40,218 nucleotides of DNA from an uncultured Bacteroidales bacterium. Lineage in GTDB: Bacteria; Bacteroidota; Bacteroidia; Bacteroidales; UBA932. The translations under genes and the position numbers were made by a program. Each line of letters starts with the position of its first letter. Position 1 is the first letter of the stretch. This document shows positions 1 to 6,757 of this stretch, piece by piece. The notes beneath the pieces were generated by a model. It searched no databases. It had not been told where the DNA came from and saw only the letters and a program-made list of their open reading frames with translations. Location of the stretch: contig CALUQC010000067.1 in NCBI GenBank assembly GCA_944322805.1, forward strand, positions 1 through 40,218, written 5' to 3'.

Positions 1-360
1 AGGGAGAAATGTTTCGGAACGTGGAATTTCCAGTGCACGGAAAATGTCCAGGCACTCGTTGTCACCACGTTCGTGAAAGACATATCCGGCTATCGTAAAG
101 ACGGCATTCCTGACAATGAAATCGGAAACGGCTGGGGAATCTATGATGCAGGCCTGCAGAATTCTGTTTTTATCCTGAAGGCCGCCGAATGCGGAATGGA
201 TTCGCTCGTAATGGGCATACGCGATGCCGGGGCGATACGCACGGCCCTCGAAATTCCTGAAAACGAGACAATACTCGCTGTCATTGCTCTCGGCGCCAGG
301 GCGGAGACTCCGGAAAGGCCGCACAGGAAAGCGGCGGATGACATAGTGAAATTTTATTGA
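1..360 (+). CDS. Nitroreductase family protein (C-terminal part, cut by window edge)
   Basis: The reading frame is open from base 1, so the start lies upstream of the window; 119 residues are visible. The segment MGIRDAGAIRTALEIPENE followed by a hydrophobic AVIALG strand is the typical C-terminal half of FMN-dependent nitroreductases, in which a Gly/Asp turn and an 'IPENE' stretch precede the last beta strand. Members of this family are cytoplasmic flavoproteins that use NAD(P)H to reduce nitro compounds, quinones or other acceptors; the true substrate cannot be read from sequence. The stop codon (358-360) shares its last base with the ATG of biotin synthase (TGATG), so the two genes are probably translationally coupled. 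Family assignment is fairly sure, specific function is not. Confidence 0.8.
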   Translation, partial: REKCFGTWNFQCTENVQALVVTTFVKDISGYRKDGIPDNEIGNGWGIYDAGLQNSVFILKAAECGMDSLVMGIRDAGAIRTALEIPENETILAVIALGARAETPERPHRKAADDIVKFY

Positions 361-1334
361 TGGTGCCGATGGATGATTTTGCCGCCCGGACAGCCGACAG
401 GGTAATATCCGAATGCAGGGGAGTGTCGGAGTCCGAGGCCATGATGCTCATGGACGTGCCTCTCGAGGTCCTGAAAAACGAGGCTGGACGGATTACGGAA
501 GCCTGCGCTTCCCGCAAGTTCGACACATGCTCCATTATAAACGGGAAGTCGGGCAGATGTCCGGAGGACTGCAAATGGTGTGCGCAGTCCCGTCATTACA
601 AAGCCCGTGTCACGGAATACCCGCTGCTCTCCGCCGACAAGCTCTTGCGGGCCGCGGAATTGAGCCGCAGCAAGGGAATAGGAAGATTTTCCATAGTCAC
701 GAGCGGCAGGAAACTGCCGCCACGCGATGTGGAGCAGCTTTGCGAATCCGTCAGGATGTTGTCGGAAAGGACGGACATTTCGCTCTGCCTTTCCGCCGGA
801 CTGCTGTCGGAGCCTGAACTGGAGACTCTCCGCGAGGCCGGGATTTCAAGGTATCACTGCAACCTCGAATCTGCTCCCTCGTATTTCGGGGAGCTTTGCA
901 CGACGCATTCCCAGAAAGAGAAAATCGATACTCTGAAAGCTGCACGCAGAGCCGGGATGGAAATATGCAGCGGAGGAATCATCGGAATGGGCGAGACCAT
1001 GGAGCAGCGTATAGAACTGGCTGTTGTGCTGAGGGAAACAGGAGTGAAGTCCGTTCCGGTAAACATCCTTGCTCCGATAAAGGGTACTCCGCTGGAAAAC
1101 GAGCCTCTCATTTCGGAGGAAGATGTCCTTCGGACAATAGCGATATTCCGTTTCATCCTTCCTGATGCAGCTCTCAGGTTTGCAGGAGGCAGGGCCCGCC
1201 TTTCAAAGCGGACCACGCTCGAGGCCTACCGTGCAGGCATCAACGCCTCCATTATGGGAGACATGCTCACTACTGCCGGAGCCGACATGGATGCTGATTT
1301 TGCCCTGATCCGGGCTGCCGGATATTCTCTGTAA
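360..1334 (+). CDS. bioB: Biotin synthase BioB (anaerobe-type variant)
   Basis: Radical SAM enzyme that inserts sulfur into dethiobiotin to make biotin. The CPEDCKWC motif (Cys67, Cys71, Cys74) binds the SAM [4Fe-4S] cluster, and CSGGIIGMGE (near residue 200) and RFAGGR near the C-terminus are BioB signatures. Length, 324 residues, is normal. Two of the three Cys that hold the auxiliary cluster in E. coli BioB are present (SLCLSAG and EICSGG), but the position of E. coli Cys97 is Ser111 here (RFSIVTSGR). As I recall, Bacteroides BioB proteins share this pattern, which suggests an altered auxiliary cluster. I chose the ATG at 360 because it overlaps the preceding stop; an in-frame TTG at 357 and an ATG at 369 are alternatives. 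The stop codon is the first three bases of the inverted-repeat element that follows. Confidence 0.93.
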   Translation: MVPMDDFAARTADRVISECRGVSESEAMMLMDVPLEVLKNEAGRITEACASRKFDTCSIINGKSGRCPEDCKWCAQSRHYKARVTEYPLLSADKLLRAAELSRSKGIGRFSIVTSGRKLPPRDVEQLCESVRMLSERTDISLCLSAGLLSEPELETLREAGISRYHCNLESAPSYFGELCTTHSQKEKIDTLKAARRAGMEICSGGIIGMGETMEQRIELAVVLRETGVKSVPVNILAPIKGTPLENEPLISEEDVLRTIAIFRFILPDAALRFAGGRARLSKRTTLEAYRAGINASIMGDMLTTAGADMDADFALIRAAGYSL

Positions 1335-1588
1335 TTAACGTTAGTTCGATGAATTTTAATTTATTGAAAATCATCGGACTTCCGCTGAGAAGCAGGACGA
1401 AGTCCTGCGACGGGCCCCCGGCGAGGTCGGGAGCGTTTCATGAGAATGTCCGGTGGACATTCGAAAGTGAGCAGGGGCGCCATAGCGACTGGGGTTTGAG
1501 AAATTTGGATTTCGAAGAAATCCTTAACGACTGTTCGACGAATTCCCTAGTCCTGAACAACATAAATTCGTCGAACTGACGTTAATTA
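1332..1588 (+). repeat. Structured non-coding element with 25-bp terminal inverted repeats
   Basis: This fills most of the gap between bioB and the CsgG-like gene. The ends, 1332-1356 and 1564-1588, are inverted copies of each other over 25 bases with two differences; both differences become G-U pairs in plus-strand RNA and A-C mismatches in minus-strand RNA. Inside lie perfect or near-perfect hairpins, all with three-base loops: 1392-1408 (7 bp, loop GAA), 1417-1431 (6 bp with one G-U, loop GAG), 1444-1462 (8 bp, loop GGT) and 1507-1523 (7 bp, loop GAA). A further copy of the terminal motif at 1533-1544 can pair with the 3' end instead of the 5' end. A 76-codon open frame crosses it but looks incidental. 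It could be a structured RNA or a MITE-like dispersed repeat; no transposase is nearby. Confidence 0.7.
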
Positions 1589-1589
1589 T

Positions 1590-1621
1590 TTTGCCGGAAA
1601 GCAATAATTTTATTAAGTTTG
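1590..1621 (+). promoter_or_regulatory. Promoter of the CsgG-like operon
   Basis: A TTTG at 1590-1593 (-33 box) and TAAGTTTG at 1614-1621 (-7 box, consensus TAnnTTTG) are separated by 20 bases, the usual Bacteroidota arrangement. Transcription would start near 1628, leaving a leader of about 30 bases before the ATG at 1657. The -33 box directly abuts the right end of the inverted-repeat element. Confidence 0.65.
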
Positions 1622-1656
1622 CATCTAACCGCGAACACATTTTGTTTCATAAACAT

Positions 1657-2538
1657 ATGAAAGGAAAAACAAGAACAGTCATCCTGCTTTTCATGGCAGC
1701 CCTTTTCGTGCTGCCCCTCTCTGCGCAGGAAGAAAAAACTATCAAGAGGAAAGTAGCCATAAGCAGATTCACGAACGAAACCCAGTACGCAAAAGGTATT
1801 TTTTATGACAGAGAAAACGATCCCATGCGCAAGCAGGCCATGGATATCCTGTCGTCGAAACTTGCATCGAGCGGAAAATTCATTCTTCTGGAACGCGATG
1901 ATCTGGACCTTGTAATGGCTGAATCTGCCGACTCCATTAAGAAGATTCCTGCGGACTATGTCATCCTCGGCTCCATCACCGAATTCGGGCGTAAGGCGGA
2001 AGGCCAGCAGAAACTGTTTTCATCTACCAAGACTCAGACTGTGGAAGCCGGCGTAAGCATCCGGCTTGTGGACGTTTCCACCGGCCTGATCATATACTCC
2101 GATGAGGCGAAAGGCTTTGCCGAGACCACGTCCAAGACTACTCTGGGAATCGGAGGTGCGGCGGGCTATGATGCCACGCTGAGTGATAAGGCCATTTCAG
2201 CCGCCATAAGCCAGCTTGTGGAGAATATCATAAACAAGTGTATGGACAAACCGTGGAAGTCGTACATCCTGTCTGCGGAAGACGGGGTATATGTCATTTC
2301 CGGCGGCGGGTCGCAGGGCCTTGCCGGGGGTGACGTGTTCCCGGTCTACAGGAAAGGCAAGGTCGTAAGGAATCCCCAGACCGGCCTTGACATAGAGCTG
2401 CCGGGCACGAAAATCGGCAGTGTGACGGTATTGTCCTGCACCGGAGATACTCCCGAGACCGAGATATCGTTATGCTCATACTCCGGAGAGGATATAGATA
2501 CGGCGGATTTGATAAATTACTATATTTCAGACAAGTAG
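1657..2538 (+). CDS. CsgG family outer-membrane assembly protein
   Basis: A 293-residue exported protein of the CsgG family. After a signal peptide (residues 1-22, ending LPLSAQ) come KVAISRFTNET and, further on, the pattern FILLERDDLDLVMAE, ADYVILGSITEFG and VSIRLVDVSTGLIIYSDEA, which is the core CsgG fold of a nonameric outer-membrane pore or periplasmic ring. Unlike E. coli CsgG there is no lipobox cysteine. I chose the ATG at 1657 because it starts the signal peptide and follows a good promoter; an upstream in-frame TTG at 1591 would overlap that promoter. It heads a four-gene operon with three lipoproteins and no curli subunits, so its partner is probably not curli. The CsgG-DUF4810-DUF799 set is known as a conserved cluster of unclear function. 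Confidence 0.85.
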   Translation: MKGKTRTVILLFMAALFVLPLSAQEEKTIKRKVAISRFTNETQYAKGIFYDRENDPMRKQAMDILSSKLASSGKFILLERDDLDLVMAESADSIKKIPADYVILGSITEFGRKAEGQQKLFSSTKTQTVEAGVSIRLVDVSTGLIIYSDEAKGFAETTSKTTLGIGGAAGYDATLSDKAISAAISQLVENIINKCMDKPWKSYILSAEDGVYVISGGGSQGLAGGDVFPVYRKGKVVRNPQTGLDIELPGTKIGSVTVLSCTGDTPETEISLCSYSGEDIDTADLINYYISDK

Positions 2539-2544
2539 AAGCAT

Positions 2545-2886
2545 ATGAATAAGATATTGGTGGCGGCTGTCGCAATCCTTTGCCTGTGCAGCTGCGGAGT
2601 AGGATCATATACGGTTTCTTCCGGAAGGGCGGACGAGGGATACGTTACGTTCGTTTCTCCGAAGGCATACGGTATAAAAGTTATCGTCGATGACAGCGAG
2701 TTCAGTGTAAGCAGCGTGAAAAACAAGGCTTACAGAAAGGACAGGAAAATAAAGCAGACTGTAAAAAATACTGTCCGGGTATCGCCGGGGACTCATGACG
2801 TACGGGTGCTCAGGGGCGGTAAAACCATTTATTCCAAAAAACTTTTCATTTCCGCGACGGAGCATAAGATCATAGATTTGCCATGA
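2545..2886 (+). CDS. Small PEGA-like lipoprotein
   Basis: A 113-residue predicted lipoprotein with the lipobox LCSC (Cys17). The rest is a single small beta-rich domain. The segment VSPGTHDVRVLRGGKTIYSK followed by a hydrophobic strand ending KIIDLP resembles a PEGA domain, a module found on surface and envelope proteins, but the match is by eye and short. It begins 6 bases after the CsgG-like stop, and its own stop overlaps the next start (ATGA at 2883-2886), so it is part of the operon and likely translationally coupled. It probably sits on the inner face of the outer membrane or in contact with the CsgG-like ring. No enzymatic motif is present. Confidence 0.75.
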   Translation: MNKILVAAVAILCLCSCGVGSYTVSSGRADEGYVTFVSPKAYGIKVIVDDSEFSVSSVKNKAYRKDRKIKQTVKNTVRVSPGTHDVRVLRGGKTIYSKKLFISATEHKIIDLP

Positions 2887-3323
2887 GGCTTTTCGTTCTT
2901 GTTTTTTTTTCTGCCTGCATGCTGTCCTCATGCGGTGTCCAGTCCCTGTATTACTGGGGAGGGACAAGCGGAGGCGCCACCGGTTACGAAAATCTTGCAT
3001 ACAGGGACTACAAGTTGCAGACACCCGAGATGATCTGCAAACTTGTCTGCATGTATGAAGACATGGTGGCGAATCCTGGAGGGACCCGGCATATGCCTCC
3101 TCCTGGAATATGTGCCGAGTACGGCTATCTGCTTCTTATGCCGGCTACTGCCGAGGCTTTTACGGAACACGCTACACCGGCACAGCGCAGATTTTTTGCC
3201 GTGACCGACTATTTCGCATTCTTTTCGGAAAGAGGCCGTGAAATGCTGAAGAGGGAGGTGGAGTATTATCCCGAGTCCCGGCATTTTGTGGAGCCGTTGA
3301 TTAAAAAACTGTCGGACTTATGA
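2883..3323 (+). CDS. DUF4810 family lipoprotein
   Basis: A 146-residue lipoprotein with lipobox SSCG (Cys17). Features of DUF4810 are the LYYWGG motif soon after the lipidated cysteine, and PPGICAEYGYLLLMP near the middle, where the family has a conserved 'PPG..AEYGYLL' stretch. Function is unknown; the family travels with CsgG-like and DUF799 lipoproteins, exactly as here, which suggests a joint envelope complex. Starts and stops overlap by four bases with both neighbours (ATGA at each junction), so expression is tightly coupled. The signal peptide is encoded partly by a run of nine T (2902-2910), a possible slippage site. Confidence 0.85.
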   Translation: MRLFVLVFFSACMLSSCGVQSLYYWGGTSGGATGYENLAYRDYKLQTPEMICKLVCMYEDMVANPGGTRHMPPPGICAEYGYLLLMPATAEAFTEHATPAQRRFFAVTDYFAFFSERGREMLKREVEYYPESRHFVEPLIKKLSDL

Positions 3324-3994
3324 AAAAGTGGATATATTTTCTTGCGGTCGCACTTCTGCCGCTGTCCTGCGGTCCGGCATCCCAGCTTACGCGGATAACC
3401 CAATATTCGAAAATGTATGAGGAAAAGCCTGTAACTCTGCTTGTAATGCCTCCGATTAACAATACTACGGATGTAGAGGCAAAGGAATTCCTGTACACTT
3501 CGATCAGCCGTCCTCTTATCGAAGCCGGATATTATGTCATTTCACCTTTTTTGGCGATGGATATCTTTCGGGCCGAGAGCGCATATGACGCTGAGTTGTT
3601 CGTGGAATCGTCATTAGTCCCTTTCCGGACATTTTTCGGTGCTGATGCCGTGGTTTTTTCCGAAATAAACTCATGGACAAAAAAGGGATTCGGAATCGAG
3701 ACAGACATAAGATACTTCATAAAATCCACGCATACCGGGGAGATACTTTTCGACAAGAGATGTGAACTGTACCTTGATCTCAGCGTGAGTACCGGATCAA
3801 GTTCCTTGCTGGGCCAGTTGATAGATTTGACGGCATCGGCCATAAATACTGCCGTCACGGACCATATCGTCGCGGCCAGAAAGGCCAATTACTATATTTT
3901 CAAGGACATACCGAGGGGAAAATACAGCCCTGAGTACATGCAGGATCAGGATGCCGCGGCTGAATCGGGCCATATTTCCGCTACGGTAAGATAA
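3320..3994 (+). CDS. DUF799 (GNA1162-like) lipoprotein
   Basis: A 224-residue lipoprotein; the signal peptide ends in a lipobox LSCG (Cys17). The sequence PVTLLVMPPINNTTDVEAKE, then ISRPLIEAGYYVISPFLA and FGADAVVFSEINSW, is the DUF799/GNA1162 pattern, a fold related to TolB/CsgG N-terminal domains. It is the last gene of the operon and starts inside the previous stop (ATGA). With the CsgG-like pore protein and DUF4810 it forms a conserved trio; role unknown, presumably assembly or export across the outer membrane. It ends 6 bases before the stop of the convergent pseudouridine synthase, and I see no strong intrinsic terminator between them. Confidence 0.87.
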   Translation: MKKWIYFLAVALLPLSCGPASQLTRITQYSKMYEEKPVTLLVMPPINNTTDVEAKEFLYTSISRPLIEAGYYVISPFLAMDIFRAESAYDAELFVESSLVPFRTFFGADAVVFSEINSWTKKGFGIETDIRYFIKSTHTGEILFDKRCELYLDLSVSTGSSSLLGQLIDLTASAINTAVTDHIVAARKANYYIFKDIPRGKYSPEYMQDQDAAAESGHISATVR

Positions 3995-4000
3995 CGTGAG

Positions 4001-4846
4001 TTACAGACGGAACGGCTGCGGAGAAGTAAAGGACAGGAATTCTCCTGTGCGCGGATGACGGAAAGACAGGGTGGCTGCATGAAGTGCAAGCCTTCCGAAA
4101 GGATTTGTCACGGCCCCGTATTTCCGGTCTCCGGCTATGGGATGTCCGACCGAGGCCAGCTGCACCCTGATCTGGTTTTTCCTGCCCGTTTCCAGTTCGA
4201 TTTCGAGGAGCGACAGGCCTCCGCGCTGCTCCGATACGCGGTAGTTCGTGACTGCTTTTTTTCCACCGTTGTCATATGGCGAAGAATTCATTTTCAGGGA
4301 TTTCGGATTCTCTGTCAGCCACGAAACGATTTTGCCTTCCTCCCGGTCGAAACGTCCCTCGCAGACCCCGAAATATTTTCTCTCCGTCACGCACCGGTCC
4401 CAGTTTTCCTGCAGCATCCGTTTGGTCTGCGCATCCTTGGCAAAGACTATCAGTCCCGAAGTGTCCCTGTCTAATCTGTGGACTATGAATATCCTGCCCG
4501 CAGGTGTGCAGGACTGCATGTACGAATAGAGGATGGAGTATGCCGTGGTCTCATTTTCCCGGCCGGTAGAGATGGCCGGAAGTCCGGCTTTCTTGTCCGC
4601 CACTATCAGCCAGCCGTCTTCATATACTATTTTCAGGTCTTTATGCACGGGCCCGCTTTTCCTGTATGGACCTATGTCTATCATGTCCCCGGAATGCAGC
4701 GGGTGGTCAAAGGCCTTGACGCTTTTCCCGTTCACGCTGATTCTGGAATGCGCAAGCAGGGATTTTATGCCCGTCCTGCTCTGCGGAGCCAATGCCGAAT
4801 AAAGATACTCCAACAGTGGAGAGTCATATTTTACAGTCAGTTTCAT
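4001..4846 (-). CDS. RluA family RNA pseudouridine synthase
   Basis: A 281-residue cytoplasmic enzyme that converts uridine to pseudouridine in rRNA or tRNA. An N-terminal S4-like RNA-binding region (about residues 10-60, RISVNGKSV) is followed by the catalytic domain with VHRLDRDTSGLIVFAK (catalytic Asp126), then KNQIRVQLASVGHPIAGDRKYG, both hallmarks of the RluA/RluD branch. Which uridine it modifies cannot be told. An ATG at 4846 fits the family start better than the 5' extension to 4915, which would run past a -7 box at 4893-4886. It is a single-gene unit, convergent with the CsgG-like operon and divergent from the SusR-like regulator. Confidence 0.92.
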   Translation of the reverse strand: MKLTVKYDSPLLEYLYSALAPQSRTGIKSLLAHSRISVNGKSVKAFDHPLHSGDMIDIGPYRKSGPVHKDLKIVYEDGWLIVADKKAGLPAISTGRENETTAYSILYSYMQSCTPAGRIFIVHRLDRDTSGLIVFAKDAQTKRMLQENWDRCVTERKYFGVCEGRFDREEGKIVSWLTENPKSLKMNSSPYDNGGKKAVTNYRVSEQRGGLSLLEIELETGRKNQIRVQLASVGHPIAGDRKYGAVTNPFGRLALHAATLSFRHPRTGEFLSFTSPQPFRL

Positions 4847-4885
4847 CAAGTCAGTCCTTTCCGGCCCTGTTCCGGCCGTGTCGGA

Positions 4886-4893
4886 CAAAGGTA
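4886..4893 (-). promoter_or_regulatory. -7 promoter box for the pseudouridine synthase
   Basis: TACCTTTG on the minus strand fits TAnnTTTG and lies 39 bases upstream of the ATG at 4846. No convincing TTTG -33 box is seen at the usual spacing. Confidence 0.45.
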
Positions 4894-4936
4894 GAAATAT
4901 CCTGCTGAAATCCATACGGATTTGCCCGAGTTTCCG

Positions 4937-4944
4937 TATCTTTG
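4937..4944 (+). promoter_or_regulatory. -7 promoter box for the SusR-like regulator
   Basis: TATCTTTG fits the TAnnTTTG consensus. The ATG of the regulator begins only 7 bases after the box, so a transcript from here would have almost no leader. The nearest upstream TTTG (4921-4924) is too close (12 bases) to be a standard -33 box. Confidence 0.5.
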
Positions 4945-4951
4945 TATTGAT

Positions 4952-6610
4952 ATGGAAACACGTCGTACCGTATTGTTATCTGCACTGATTCTTGCCGCCG
5001 CTTTTTCTCCGGGGGGGGGTATGCCGTATTCCCCGGCCGGACCCAGCGGCAGTTCCGAAGCCTTGGACGGGAAAATTTCCGGAGCGGAAACCGAGTCCGT
5101 CCTGGAAGAGCTCGATGAAACCATATCCCGGAAAAAGGATTACGAAGAAAGCCTCAGACGCAGGATCGACGCAAATCACGGGGCTTTGCTCAATGCTGTT
5201 TCGGATGATGAGAGGTATGCCGCTCTCGACAGGCTGTATGACGAATTTTACCAGTATGACATAGACTCCGCCGTATTCTATGCAAGGGAAAAACTTGCGC
5301 TCGCGGCCATGATTGGCTCTGAGGACCGGATTTTGGATGCGGAACTCGACCTGGCAGGCCGGTATGCCCTGTCCGGAATGTATTCCGAAGTGCTGTCCAT
5401 AGTCGGAGTGATGGAGCCGGACCGGCTTCCTCCGGAGAAACGGCCTGCCTACTACCATGTATGCAAGACACTTTACGAAGGGATGGAGATGCTCTCCGAT
5501 GACAAGGTCCTGAGCAGCGAATACAGGCTTAAAAAGAACGAATACCGGAAACTGTTGCTGGAAACTTTGGGCGGGAATGACATTTCAAGGCTGTACGTGG
5601 AGACTGAAATCAGCCTGGATGAAGGCCGCGCTGCGGAAACGATAAGCCGCGTAAATGCCTGGATTTCGGAAAATGAACTGTCCGTTCACGAAAAGGCTAT
5701 CATTCATTACATACTTTCCGATGCCTGCCGAAGGACAGGCAATGAGGACGAGGCCGTATATCATCTGGCACGGAGCGCAATGTACGACATTATGACTCCT
5801 GTAAAGGAATACAAGTCCCTGTACGAACTTGCTGCGCTGCTTTACGGGCGTGGCGACATAAAGAGGGCTTACCGTTATATCACTATATCAGTCGAAGACG
5901 CGGTGGCGGCGAATGCCATGATCAACATCCAGTCCATTAATTCCATCCTGCCCATTATTACCGGCTCGTATGCCAGGCAGGTGGCTGGAAGCCAGAGGCA
6001 GATGCTGCTTTTCCTGGTGGGAATCAGCCTGCTTTCGTCCGCACTTGCGGTGGCCATCCTCTTTACGGTGAGGGCGAAGAAAAAGACGGCTGCCGCAAAT
6101 GCCGAGCTCAGGGAGTATGTAAGCCTTCTCCAGGAGTCGAACAATATGAAGGAGATGTACATAGGCCGCTACATAGATATGTGTTCCTATTATATAGGAG
6201 GTCTTGAACGGTACAGAAGTTCCCTGCGCAAAAGCGCCAAATCAGGCGGTTTCGCCGAAGTGATGGAAAAGCTCCGGTCGTCAGATTTCATAGACAGGGA
6301 GCTCGAAGATTTCTACGCGCAGTTCGATGCCACTTTCCTGAGCCTGTTTCCTGACTTCGTGGAGCAGCTGAACACCCTCCTGCAGCCTGACAAACGCATA
6401 GAAAACAAGTCGAAGGACGGAATACTCACTACCGAACTCCGGGTGGCGGCGCTTATCAGGCTTGGAGTGGACGATTCAGTCAAGATAGCCTACTTCCTGC
6501 GCCGTTCGGTGTCGACCATATACAATTACAGGGTCAAGATGCGGAACGCCGCATTGTCGGACCGCGAGGAGTTCGAAAAGCAGATAATGCGTATCGGGAA
6601 GATAGAATAG
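4952..6610 (+). CDS. SusR-like membrane-spanning regulator (DUF6377 type)
   Basis: A 552-residue protein built like SusR and DUF6377 regulators: signal sequence (1-22), a helical TPR-like periplasmic sensor (about 45-345), one membrane helix (351-373, MLLFLVGISLLSSALAVAIL), a short coiled coil, and a cytoplasmic C-terminal region ending in ELRVAALIRLGVDDSVKIAY and RRSVSTIYNYRVKMRN, a helix-turn-helix of the LuxR/GerE kind. It directly precedes susC in the same direction and probably switches the locus on when it senses oligosaccharide in the periplasm. The ATG at 4952 starts the signal sequence; an in-frame ATG at 5021 would remove it. A run of nine G (5011-5019) at codons 20-23 could make the gene phase-variable. 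Family assignment is good; the ligand is inferred from the neighbouring enzymes. Confidence 0.85.
   Translation: METRRTVLLSALILAAAFSPGGGMPYSPAGPSGSSEALDGKISGAETESVLEELDETISRKKDYEESLRRRIDANHGALLNAVSDDERYAALDRLYDEFYQYDIDSAVFYAREKLALAAMIGSEDRILDAELDLAGRYALSGMYSEVLSIVGVMEPDRLPPEKRPAYYHVCKTLYEGMEMLSDDKVLSSEYRLKKNEYRKLLLETLGGNDISRLYVETEISLDEGRAAETISRVNAWISENELSVHEKAIIHYILSDACRRTGNEDEAVYHLARSAMYDIMTPVKEYKSLYELAALLYGRGDIKRAYRYITISVEDAVAANAMINIQSINSILPIITGSYARQVAGSQRQMLLFLVGISLLSSALAVAILFTVRAKKKTAAANAELREYVSLLQESNNMKEMYIGRYIDMCSYYIGGLERYRSSLRKSAKSGGFAEVMEKLRSSDFIDRELEDFYAQFDATFLSLFPDFVEQLNTLLQPDKRIENKSKDGILTTELRVAALIRLGVDDSVKIAYFLRRSVSTIYNYRVKMRNAALSDREEFEKQIMRIGKIE
5011..5019 (+). repeat. G9 homopolymer in the regulator coding sequence
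   Basis: Nine consecutive G at codons 20-23 of the SusR-like gene. Loss of one G would shift reading into a frame that stops at 5264; gain of one would stop at 5116-5118. Either removes almost the whole protein. Confidence 0.9.
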
Positions 6611-6631
6611 ACTGCTACTATTTTGAATTCC

Positions 6632-6658
6632 GTGATAAAACACAAGCTGTTGTATCAC
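6632..6658. promoter_or_regulatory. Dyad upstream of susC
   Basis: Inverted repeat GTGATA (6632-6637) and TATCAC (6653-6658) with a nested ACAA/TTGT pair. It lies between the regulator stop and the susC promoter. It may be a weak terminator-like hairpin (no T run follows) or a binding site for the SusR-like regulator; the sequence does not decide. Confidence 0.3.
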
Positions 6659-6712
6659 AGCTGAATATCCTTTGTTTCACAGTCCGGAGAACTACTAAAT
6701 CGGTACTATCGT

Positions 6713-6743
6713 TTTGAAACCATTCCCATCTCCTTTTACTTTG
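6713..6743 (+). promoter_or_regulatory. Likely promoter of the susC operon
   Basis: TTTG at 6713-6716 and TTACTTTG at 6736-6743 are spaced by 19 bases. The -7 box deviates from TAnnTTTG at its second base, as may be expected for a promoter that needs an activator. Transcription would begin near 6750, giving a leader of about 65 bases. Confidence 0.45.
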
Positions 6744-6757
6744 GCAAAAGAAGATTT

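Noticed and set aside
1349..1579. A 76-codon plus-strand open frame inside the structured element
   Set aside because: Much of its length is made of hairpin arms and it starts and ends within the terminal repeats; nothing suggests a protein.
1332..1588. Retron, DGR or IS200/IS605-type element as explanation for the hairpins
   Set aside because: No reverse transcriptase, transposase or TnpB-like gene is anywhere in the window, and no template/variable repeat pair is seen. A solo remnant cannot be excluded.
1657..3994. Curli biosynthesis operon
   Set aside because: Only the CsgG-like component is present; the partners are DUF4810, DUF799 and a PEGA-like lipoprotein, not curli genes.
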